Source of the DNA: an uncultured Pelagibacteraceae bacterium
Lineage (GTDB): Bacteria; Pseudomonadota; Alphaproteobacteria; Pelagibacterales; Pelagibacteraceae
Reading direction: 5' to 3'
DNA: 51,771 bases
Assembly (NCBI GenBank): GCA_902597555.1
Contig: CACJYE010000003.1
Location: forward strand, 1-51,771
Notes under the pieces: model-generated
The model's input: only the letters and a program-made list of their open reading frames with translations
Told to the model about the DNA's origin: nothing
Databases searched by the model: none
Shown: one piece after another, positions 43,596 through 50,884 of the stretch
Layout: each line of letters starts with the position of its first letter
How positions within the stretch are numbered: the stretch's first letter is position 1
Program-made: the position numbers and the translations under genes

Positions 43596-44498
43596 ATGCA
43601 AATAGGAATTGATGTTGGCGCAACCAAGATAGAGAGTGTTGTGCTTGAAGAAGATGGACAAGAAAGATACAGGTCCAGAATATCATGTCCAAAAAATTAC
43701 AATCAGATTATTACTTCAATAAAAGATATTTATAAAAAATTAGAACAAGAATTTAAACAAGATCTTTCAATTGGCGTTTGTCATCCAGGAGTTCACTCTC
43801 CTCAAACAGGTTTGGTTAAAAATGTTCCGAATATAAGTTGGTTAGAAAAAAAACCTTTTCAAAATGATTTACGTAAAGCACTTGGTAAAGAAGTATTTTG
43901 TGAAAATGATGCAAATTGTTTTGCCCTTTCAGAGTCAATAGATGGATCTGGCAAACATTACAAAATTGTTTATGGCATAATACTTGGCTCTGGAGTAGGG
44001 GGTGGTTTAGTGATTGATAAAAAAATAGTAAGTGGTCCTAATGGTGTTGCAGGAGAATGGGGCCATAATCAAATTCCTTATTTTGCTGCTAAAAAAGAAA
44101 ATTTTGACTCTAGTAATCCTAGAGAAGCAGAGATTGAAAGTTTTTTATCGGGATTAAGCTTGGCTAAAAGATTTAATAAGCTTTATGGAAAAAATTTAAA
44201 AGCAAATGAAATTTTTGAATTGAATAGAAAACATGATTTAGATGCTGAAAGATTTATAGATGATTTTAAAGTAAATTTAGCAATGTCTCTATCAAGTATT
44301 ATAAATATTTTAGATCCAGATGCTTTTATTTTTGGAGGGGGAGTTTCAAACGAAATAGATTTTTTAAATGAAATAGATTCATTAGTTAGAAAATTTGTTA
44401 TTGGTAGAGAATACGAAGGTGTTTTTTTAAAACCAAGATATGGTGATGCTAGTGGTGTTCGAGGTGCAGCAAGATTGGGAAGAAGTACGACATACTAG
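43596..44498 (+). CDS. ROK-family sugar kinase without the zinc-binding cysteines
   Basis: Sugar kinase of the ROK family, 300 residues. The phosphate-binding start IGIDVGATKIESVVLEEDG, catalytic Asp105 in CENDANCFALSE, GSGVGGGLVIDKK (131-143) and GEWGHNQIP (153-161) are clear. After this histidine, ROK proteins normally have a CxCGxxGCxE zinc motif; here the stretch before IESFLSG (about 168-186) contains no cysteine. Glucokinase or fructokinase-like activity is plausible. It closes the tctCBA-SDR operon. Confidence 0.87.
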   Translation: MQIGIDVGATKIESVVLEEDGQERYRSRISCPKNYNQIITSIKDIYKKLEQEFKQDLSIGVCHPGVHSPQTGLVKNVPNISWLEKKPFQNDLRKALGKEVFCENDANCFALSESIDGSGKHYKIVYGIILGSGVGGGLVIDKKIVSGPNGVAGEWGHNQIPYFAAKKENFDSSNPREAEIESFLSGLSLAKRFNKLYGKNLKANEIFELNRKHDLDAERFIDDFKVNLAMSLSSIINILDPDAFIFGGGVSNEIDFLNEIDSLVRKFVIGREYEGVFLKPRYGDASGVRGAARLGRSTTY

Positions 44499-44751
44499 AA
44501 AATTCTATTCATAATTTAATTTAAAAAAAAAATTCTTTAAAAACATATAAAACAAACAAAAAATTTTAAAAAAATTAAAATCAACCATAGGTTGAACTTA
44601 AAATAATTTTAAAAGATAAATTATGTTTAGATATTATATATAAAATAAAAATAAATTTTTTATCACTTTTTACTTTACGAATTACGTTTGAGTATGATTA
44701 TATTCACACTAAATTAATATATATTAATTCAATTAACTTAAGAGGGAAACA
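44499..44751. promoter_or_regulatory. 253-bp AT-rich upstream region of the third CUT2 importer
   Basis: The longest gene-free stretch of the window. It holds a 15-bp inverted repeat, TCAACC-ATA-GGTTGA, at 44581-44595, which is a possible operator, and an 18-bp AT-only palindrome at 44712-44729, which may be chance. The strong ribosome site AGAGGGAAAC lies at 44741-44750. The promoter of the highly codon-biased binding-protein gene must lie here. No small ORF is convincing. Confidence 0.5.
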
Positions 44752-44760
44752 ATGAAAAAA
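44733..44760 (+). repeat. 28-bp leader shared with 39845-39872
   Basis: Second copy of the leader described at tctC: ribosome site, start codon and A-rich first codons, with two mismatches in 28 bases. The genes that follow belong to different protein families, so the identity is confined to the translation start region. Confidence 0.7.
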
Positions 44761-45657
44761 CTTATACTTTCGATTGCAGCTCTTGCATTATTTGCAACTT
44801 CTGCGTTCGCTGAAAGATATGTCATGATTACTCATGGTGAAGGTAAAGATCCTTTTTGGCCAGTAGTTCAAAAAGGTGGTGAAGATGCAGCTAGAGCAAT
44901 CGGTGCTGACTTTGAATATATCTATAACCCTTCTGCTGATATGGCTGATATGGCAAGCTCAATTCAAGCTGCTGCAGCTACTCAACCAGACGGTATGGTA
45001 ATTTCTTTACCAGATCCAGATGCATTAGGCCCAGCTATTAAAGCTGCTGTTGCTGCTGGTGTTCCAGTAATTACAATGAACTCTGGTTTAGAGTCTTCTG
45101 CTAGCCTAGGTGCTTTAATGCACGTTGGTCAGCCTGAATTACTTGCTGGACAAAAAGCTGGTGAAAGAGCAAAATCTGAAGGTGCTACTAAAGCACTTTG
45201 TATGATTCAAGAAGCATACAACACAGCTCTTGTAGACAGATGTGAAGGTTACGGTGCAGCTGTTCCTATGCAAATGACTGATACTACATCTGACCCTGCA
45301 ACTATTCAAACTAGAGCAACTGCTGCTTTACAAGCTAACAGTGATATCGATGCGATCCTTTCAGTAGGACCACACGTATGTGAAGCTGTTGATAAAGCTT
45401 TAGTTGATCTTGGTATGACAGTACACCACTCTTGCTTCGACTTGAGTCCTGCAGTTATGGACTTAATCGGATCTGGAAGAGTTTCTTTCACTATCGATCA
45501 ACAACAAAGATTACAAGGTTATATGCCAGTTATCGTATTACACTTGTACAATAACAGTGCTGGACTTTTACCAGGAGCTAACATCCCTTCAGGACCTGGC
45601 TTCGTTGACAAGTCTAACGCTTCTTCAGTTGCTGCTTTAGCAGGTATTGATAGATAG
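44752..45657 (+). CDS. Periplasmic sugar-binding protein (LacI/RbsB fold)
   Basis: CUT2-type receptor of 301 residues with a signal peptide (1-20, ending TSAFA). The mature start RYVMITHGEGKDPFWPVVQK and SIQAAAATQPDGMVISLPDP fit Peripla_BP_4 proteins. Base use differs from most neighbours: many C-ending codons (atc, ttc, aac) and GC visibly above the local average, as expected for a very highly expressed gene in an AT-rich genome. It has the strong shared leader and is followed by an intrinsic terminator. Its permease and ATPase follow. Confidence 0.92.
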   Translation: MKKLILSIAALALFATSAFAERYVMITHGEGKDPFWPVVQKGGEDAARAIGADFEYIYNPSADMADMASSIQAAAATQPDGMVISLPDPDALGPAIKAAVAAGVPVITMNSGLESSASLGALMHVGQPELLAGQKAGERAKSEGATKALCMIQEAYNTALVDRCEGYGAAVPMQMTDTTSDPATIQTRATAALQANSDIDAILSVGPHVCEAVDKALVDLGMTVHHSCFDLSPAVMDLIGSGRVSFTIDQQQRLQGYMPVIVLHLYNNSAGLLPGANIPSGPGFVDKSNASSVAALAGIDR

Positions 45658-45673
45658 TCTGTAATAATTTAAA

Positions 45674-45704
45674 GGGTCGATTATTCAATCGGCCCTTTTT
45701 TTTT
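45674..45704 (+). terminator. Intrinsic terminator between binding protein and permease genes
   Basis: GGGTCGATT pairs with AATCGGCCC (one T-G pair) around a four-base loop, followed by nine Ts. The permease start is 25 bases beyond the T-run, too near for a separate downstream promoter, so permease and ATPase expression should depend on read-through. Confidence 0.92.
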
Positions 45705-45729
45705 AACACAATTAATAATTCTTTTATAA

Positions 45730-47325
45730 ATGAATACATCAACAACAAAAAAACCAAGACAAGAGTCAGACCGACAAGGTGAAAAAAAATGGTACTCTGC
45801 ATTTACGTCTCGTCCAGAAGTTGGACCTTTTGGAGTGATGATTTTACTTTTTTGTATGTTGGGATACTTTTCAATTCCTGAGGGACAATTTTCTCTTAAT
45901 CCTTTTTCTGGTGAAGGATTTAACGCTTTAGGAATTAGAAATAATTTTAGGGTAATTGCTCAATTAGGAATCGTAGCACTTGCTGCTGGAATGTTAATTA
46001 TAGCAGGTGAATTTGATCTTTCCGTTGGTTCAATGATCGGTTTTGCTGGTGGTTGTATGGCAATGATACTAAAATGGGGTTTTGCAGTTGTAATTCCTTA
46101 TATATCTTTTGAGGGAGGTTTTCATTTTGAAGGATACACATTATTTAAAATTAAAGATGTTTCGCCACTATTAGCAATATTAATTACATTATGTATGACG
46201 CTATCTTTTGGATGGATACAAGGATGGATAATAGTTAAAAGTGGAATAGCATCTTTCATTGTAACACTAGGTGGACTTTTCTTTTTACGAGGTTTAACAG
46301 AAGTTTCGTATAGAGCTTTTAATAGAGCTCCTGATCAAACTGCTGGATCTACAACTGTTACAGATTTACCAGATATTAAAAACATTATAAATGTTCCAGG
46401 TCATGGAGAAATGGAAAGAGATGCGGCTAAAGCTTTACCAAATGACCAATTATTAGAAATTCTTAGCACTGTGCCAGCGAGCACGGTAGCAAAATTAACT
46501 GAACGACTAACATATATAAATGAAAAAGTTGCGGCTTACAAAACTGAAGCAAATGCTGAAAAAATGATTTCAACTTTAGAAAAATCATTAGCTGGAGCAA
46601 AAAAATCTGGCAATGACTCAATGGTCGAAATTTTGACAAAGAAAATAGAAGCTGGAGTTAATGTTCCTGATGTTGCTGCAAAAGCAGTTACTGATATTGA
46701 TATAGCAAGAGCTTACATAGATACAATAGTTACTGCAAGACCGGTTGCTAATTTTTTTGGAGGCGACATTATGGAGCCAGTATTTAATTGGTTATATTAT
46801 ACGGTAGATTGGAATGTAAATAACTATGGGAACATTTTTGCTAAAGGAATGTATTCTGCATTAATGATTTGGGGACTTATAGCGTTTATTTGTTATTTAA
46901 TTTTGAGTAAAACTCAAGCAGGTAATTGGATTTATTCAACTGGTGGAAACCTTAGTGCTGCAAAAGCTAACGGTGTGCCAACTAATAAAGTTAAGATTTC
47001 ATTATTTATGTTTACTGCGTTCTGCGCAACTATGTTTGCTGCGTGCCAGGTATTTGAAGTTAATACTGCGGATACAGCAAAAGGTAATTTAAAAGAATTA
47101 GAAGCAATTGCTGCAGCGGTTATAGGTGGTGTTGTGCTGACAGGAGGTTTTGGAACAATAGGTGGAATAATCCTTGGCACAATTATTTTTGGAATTGCAA
47201 AAGAAGCCTTCTTTTATATTCCAGGAATTGATGGATCGTTCTACAGGGTTTTCCTTGGAGCAGTTCTTGTTACTGCTGCCTTAACAAATGAGAATATCAG
47301 AAAACGAATTATGGGAAATATCTAA
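45730..47325 (+). CDS. Sugar ABC importer permease with a large inserted domain (CUT2)
   Basis: RbsC/XylH-like permease of 531 residues, compared with about 340 for the two others here. CUT2 hallmarks are present on both sides: IIAGEFDLSVGSMIGFAGG (90-108), SFIVTLGGLFFLRG (175-188), then GNWIYSTGGNLSAAKANG (398-415) and GGVVLTGGFGTIGG. Between them, at about residues 200-340 (46327-46749), is a soluble, charged, mostly helical stretch with no membrane segment; helices such as KLTERLTYINEKVAAYKTEA look coiled-coil-like. It should lie on one membrane face, probably the periplasmic one. The N-terminus also has about 30 extra polar residues. Its stop overlaps the ATPase start. Confidence 0.9.
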   Translation: MNTSTTKKPRQESDRQGEKKWYSAFTSRPEVGPFGVMILLFCMLGYFSIPEGQFSLNPFSGEGFNALGIRNNFRVIAQLGIVALAAGMLIIAGEFDLSVGSMIGFAGGCMAMILKWGFAVVIPYISFEGGFHFEGYTLFKIKDVSPLLAILITLCMTLSFGWIQGWIIVKSGIASFIVTLGGLFFLRGLTEVSYRAFNRAPDQTAGSTTVTDLPDIKNIINVPGHGEMERDAAKALPNDQLLEILSTVPASTVAKLTERLTYINEKVAAYKTEANAEKMISTLEKSLAGAKKSGNDSMVEILTKKIEAGVNVPDVAAKAVTDIDIARAYIDTIVTARPVANFFGGDIMEPVFNWLYYTVDWNVNNYGNIFAKGMYSALMIWGLIAFICYLILSKTQAGNWIYSTGGNLSAAKANGVPTNKVKISLFMFTAFCATMFAACQVFEVNTADTAKGNLKELEAIAAAVIGGVVLTGGFGTIGGIILGTIIFGIAKEAFFYIPGIDGSFYRVFLGAVLVTAALTNENIRKRIMGNI

Positions 47326-48104
47326 TGGATAAAAAACCATTAATTGAAATAAAGAATTTAGTAAAAAAATTTGGAACTTTTACCGCTTTAAATGGTGTTT
47401 CATTAGATGTTTATCCGGGCGAAGTTCACGCGCTTTTAGGTGACAATGGTGCTGGAAAGTCAACTTTGATCAAAGTATTATCTGGTGTTCATCCAATGAC
47501 AAGTGGAGAAATAAAAGTAGATGGAGAAATTGTTAACTTTACTACACCACGTCAAGCATCTGATGCAGGTATTGGAACAGTTTATCAAGATTTGGCACTC
47601 AATGCTTTAACTTCAGTAACAAGGAATTTTTTTCTTGGACGTGAATTAATAAAAGGACCTAGCGGATTTGGTTTAATGCAAATGGATGAGATGGATAGAA
47701 TAACAACAGAGGAAATGTCTAAAATTGGGATTAATATTGCAAACCCTAATCAGCCAGTTGGAACAATGTCAGGTGGACAAAGACAAACTTTGGCTATTGC
47801 AAGAGCAATTTACTTTGGTGCAAAGATACTAATATTAGATGAGCCTACTTCAGCATTAGGTCAAAAGCAACAAATGGAAGTTTTAAAAACAATTAAAAAA
47901 GTGCAAAGTTTAGGAAATATTGCAATCATACTTATTACACACAATGAAATTCACGCGCGTCTTATTGCTGATCGATATACTTTCTTAAGTTTAGGGGAGG
48001 TAATTGGTTCAGGATTGTCTTCAGAACTTGGTAATGAAGATGTGAAAAGATTGATGGCAGGTGGTGCTAAAATTGGCGATCTAGCAAAAGAATTAGAGTA
48101 TTAA
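47325..48104 (+). CDS. Sugar ABC importer ATPase, single-domain (CUT2)
   Basis: ATPase of 259 residues with Walker A GDNGAGKST (39-47), signature MSGGQRQTLAIAR and Walker B ILILDEPTSA. Single nucleotide-binding domain, FrcA-like. The ATG overlaps the permease TAA by one base (47325). A 43-base, T-rich spacer separates it from the PhyH gene; no hairpin is visible there, so the following genes may be on the same transcript. Confidence 0.93.
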   Translation: MDKKPLIEIKNLVKKFGTFTALNGVSLDVYPGEVHALLGDNGAGKSTLIKVLSGVHPMTSGEIKVDGEIVNFTTPRQASDAGIGTVYQDLALNALTSVTRNFFLGRELIKGPSGFGLMQMDEMDRITTEEMSKIGINIANPNQPVGTMSGGQRQTLAIARAIYFGAKILILDEPTSALGQKQQMEVLKTIKKVQSLGNIAIILITHNEIHARLIADRYTFLSLGEVIGSGLSSELGNEDVKRLMAGGAKIGDLAKELEY

Positions 48105-48147
48105 TTTTTTTTATTTTTTTTTAATTTTTTTCAATTAAAATTTATCT

Positions 48148-48996
48148 ATGCACAAATTTTCGAGAGAAAGTTTTAATATTACTCAAGCAATAAATGAATT
48201 AATGCATGAATCTGGAGTTATAGTTATTGAAAATGCATATAATTTAAATGATATCAAAGAAGCAAGAGAGATTGTTAATCATTTTGCTGATACACAAGAA
48301 CAAAAAGAAACTCACTTTAATGCTGAGGCTGAAGCATCTGATAAGATTAAACTTCAGCAAAGGATATGGAATTTATTTGGTAAAGGAGAGGTATTTAGTA
48401 AGTTAATTACTAATGACATTATTTTCAGTTTAATGTCTAAACTTTTAGGTTCAGAATTTTTTTGTGGATCTTACTGCGCAAGTAGATTGCTACCAGGGTC
48501 TATAGGACAGGAACTCCATATAGATTATCCGTATTGGGATTTTTATAATAGTGAGACTTTTCCTATGGGTCTTAACAGTTCATTTGCACAAAACTGTCAG
48601 GCTACTATACCTCTAGATATTTGTTCAGAACAATCAGGTGCAACTGCATATATACCGGGATCACAGAAGAAATTACATTACCCAAATGAAAATGACGATT
48701 TTTCAAATAAACAACAAATGATTGCAAATCCTGGAGATTTAGTTTTTTTTAATGGTAACTGTTGGCATGGAGCATCACCGAATAAATCAAATAACCAAAG
48801 AGCAGCATTGTTGATAGAGTTTCTTCCTAAATATATAAAACCAGTAGAGGATTTAGTCACTTATTTATCTGAGGACTTCAAAAGTAATTCAAGTCCAAAA
48901 GTGCGGCAGCTTTTAGGATTAAATTATGAATATCCGAAAATTATGGATGCAAGTAAAAAAACAAATAATATTGGTTTAGGTTATAAAGCTAAATAA
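48148..48996 (+). CDS. Phytanoyl-CoA dioxygenase (PhyH) family oxygenase
   Basis: Fe(II)/2-oxoglutarate oxygenase of 282 residues. Iron ligands are His124 and Asp126 (ELHIDYPYWD) and His207 (GNCWHGASPN), and Arg218 is the likely 2-oxoglutarate ligand. It is clearly distinct from the PhyH protein at 22228. Its place between a sugar importer and an SDR/galM group suggests hydroxylation or dealkylation (for instance of an O-methyl sugar) of an imported compound, but this is only contextual. Confidence 0.88.
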   Translation: MHKFSRESFNITQAINELMHESGVIVIENAYNLNDIKEAREIVNHFADTQEQKETHFNAEAEASDKIKLQQRIWNLFGKGEVFSKLITNDIIFSLMSKLLGSEFFCGSYCASRLLPGSIGQELHIDYPYWDFYNSETFPMGLNSSFAQNCQATIPLDICSEQSGATAYIPGSQKKLHYPNENDDFSNKQQMIANPGDLVFFNGNCWHGASPNKSNNQRAALLIEFLPKYIKPVEDLVTYLSEDFKSNSSPKVRQLLGLNYEYPKIMDASKKTNNIGLGYKAK

Positions 48997-49078
48997 AATC
49001 TATATTTTTAATTTAAATTCTCTATAAATATTAAAAAAAACAGAATTAAAAATATTAAGTTAATAGAATTTGTAAACA

Positions 49079-49126
49079 TTATGATTTTAAAAACAAAAGA
49101 GTATTTATAACAGTCGGGGGAATAAG
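49079..49126 (+). pseudogene. Decayed fragment of an SDR gene start, repeated at 49144-49191
   Basis: These 48 bases match the bases 65 positions downstream, inside the SDR gene, at about 38 of 48 positions, including the 14-base AAAAGAGTATTTAT. Translated in the SDR frame they read YDFKNKRVFITVGGI, against YDLENKRVFITGGGS in the gene. It looks like the remnant of a tandem SDR copy. Its glycine-motif region (GGGGGA) now serves as the ribosome site for the intact gene. Confidence 0.7.
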
Positions 49127-49129
49127 AAA

Positions 49130-49891
49130 ATGAAAGTAAAATATTATGATCTAGAAAATAAAAGAGTATTTATTACAGGCGGAGGATCAGGAATTGGAGC
49201 TTCAATTGTTGAACATTTTTGTGAACAAGGTTCTGAGGTTTACTTCATAGATATTAAAGTGTCAGAAGCTGAAAAATTAATTGAGGATATAAAAAATAAA
49301 AAATATTCAATACCAACTTTTTTTGAATGTGATTTGTTAAATATAAAACAACTTCAAAAGACAATTGCAGACATCATTGATCAAAAAGGCCCAATTGATA
49401 TTTTAATCAACAATGCTGCTAATGACACAAGACACAAAATTGACGATGTTACAGAAGAATATTGGAACGAAAGAATGAATGTAAATTTAAGACATTATTT
49501 TTTCACAGTTCAGTCAGTTAAAAAATCAATGATTGAAAATAAGGGTGGTGTAATTGTCAATATAGGATCTTCGTCTTGGATGGTCGGACAAGGTGGTATG
49601 GCCGCTTATACAGCCGCAAAATCTGGAGTAGTTGGTTTAACAAGATCATTTGCAAGAGATTTAGGTGAATTTAACATTAGAGTTAACTCAGTAGTACCAG
49701 GCTGGGTTTTAACACAAAGACAAATTGATCTTTGGTTAAACGAGGAATCTGAAAAAGATTTGATGAAAAACCAATGTTTAAAAGAGAGATTGTTGCCACA
49801 TGAACTTGCTCAAGCAGTGTTGTTTTTCTCATCAGAACAATCAGGTGGATGCACAAATCAATCTTATATTGTTGATAAAGGTTGGTTGTAA
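49130..49891 (+). CDS. Short-chain dehydrogenase/reductase, paralogue of 38041-38802
   Basis: Classical SDR of 253 residues with ITGGGSGIGASIVEHFCEQG, NNAAND in place of NNAG, and catalytic Tyr/Lys in AYTAAKSG. It is the same length as, and similar throughout to, the SDR at 38041. A broken copy of its own 5' end lies just upstream. The next gene is galM, whose start overlaps or closely follows the stop, so a sugar 1-dehydrogenase acting on the beta or alpha anomer supplied by the mutarotase is a sensible guess. Confidence 0.88.
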   Translation: MKVKYYDLENKRVFITGGGSGIGASIVEHFCEQGSEVYFIDIKVSEAEKLIEDIKNKKYSIPTFFECDLLNIKQLQKTIADIIDQKGPIDILINNAANDTRHKIDDVTEEYWNERMNVNLRHYFFTVQSVKKSMIENKGGVIVNIGSSSWMVGQGGMAAYTAAKSGVVGLTRSFARDLGEFNIRVNSVVPGWVLTQRQIDLWLNEESEKDLMKNQCLKERLLPHELAQAVLFFSSEQSGGCTNQSYIVDKGWL

Positions 49892-49899
49892 TAAGCTTT

Positions 49900-50883
49900 G
49901 TGAAGGTACAAAGCTCAATTATAGAAAATAAATATCTAAGAGTTAAATCAATTAATATCGGTGCCTGTTTGTATGAAGTTTATGATAAGAAAAAGAAGAT
50001 AAATTTAATCCTAAACCTTGGTTCTACAAAAAATTATAGAAATAAAAATTTTTATGTAGGTGCTACTTGTGGAAGGTACGCAGGCAGAGTTTCAAATTCA
50101 AGATTTAAGATTAAAAATAAGATTTATAAACTTGATGGCAACGAAGGAAGAAATACACTCCATGGAGGAAAAATAGGATTTGATAGATTAAAATGGAAAA
50201 TAAAACATCATTCAAAAAATAAAATTATCTATCAATTGTTATCTAAAAATTTAGACCAAGGTTTTCCAGGTGATCTAAATTCAGAGTGTATTTTTGAAAT
50301 CAGAAATAAAAGCTTATTTATAAAATATCAATATAAATCAAGCGAATTAACCCATGTGAGTTTAACCAATCATAGTTACTGGAATTTAAATAAAAATAAA
50401 AAAGATGCAATTTTCAATCATGATTTAAAAATTAATTCAGAAAAATATCTTGAAGTAACTAATAAATTAATCCCAACTGGTAAAATTAAAAAAGTTAAAA
50501 ATACCATTAATGATTTCAACATATTCCAAAATATTGGAAAAAAAATAGACATTATTAAAAACAAAAAAATAAAGAGAGCATCTAATACAATCAATCAATT
50601 GGGATTTGATTTAACATATTGTATTAAAAAAAATTATAAAAATTATGTAGCCTCTCTAAAAAATAAAAAAACTAATATTCAATTAGACTTTTATTCAAAT
50701 CTTCCTGGTGTACAGCTTTATACTAGTCAGGGTTTGCGATATAAAAACAAACTTTATCCTTACCAGGGTGTTTGTTTAGAAACTCAACACTATCCAGATG
50801 CACCAAATAACAAAAATTTTCCAAGTACTTTAATTAAACCCAAAAAACTTTATAAGTACTTCACAAAGATAAAAATTTCATAA
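49900..50883 (+). CDS. galM: Aldose 1-epimerase (galactose mutarotase)
   Basis: GalM-family mutarotase of about 327 residues. The frame opens with TTG at 49882 inside the SDR gene; the GTG at 49900 just after the SDR stop is preferred, though neither has a strong ribosome site. Catalytic residues by family pattern are His88 (NTLHGGKIGFD), His158 (LTNHSYWNL) and Glu294 (CLETQHYPDAPN). The protein is lysine- and asparagine-rich, as usual for this genome. It should interconvert alpha and beta anomers for the neighbouring sugar enzymes. Confidence 0.88.
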   Translation: MKVQSSIIENKYLRVKSINIGACLYEVYDKKKKINLILNLGSTKNYRNKNFYVGATCGRYAGRVSNSRFKIKNKIYKLDGNEGRNTLHGGKIGFDRLKWKIKHHSKNKIIYQLLSKNLDQGFPGDLNSECIFEIRNKSLFIKYQYKSSELTHVSLTNHSYWNLNKNKKDAIFNHDLKINSEKYLEVTNKLIPTGKIKKVKNTINDFNIFQNIGKKIDIIKNKKIKRASNTINQLGFDLTYCIKKNYKNYVASLKNKKTNIQLDFYSNLPGVQLYTSQGLRYKNKLYPYQGVCLETQHYPDAPNNKNFPSTLIKPKKLYKYFTKIKIS

Positions 50884-50884
50884 A

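Noticed and set aside
44712..44729. 18-bp perfect palindrome of A and T only
   Set aside because: In DNA this AT-rich such palindromes arise often by chance; no second copy was found, so I do not call it an operator.
48105..48147. T-rich spacer that could be read as a terminator
   Set aside because: No stem precedes the T-runs, so it is not an intrinsic terminator.
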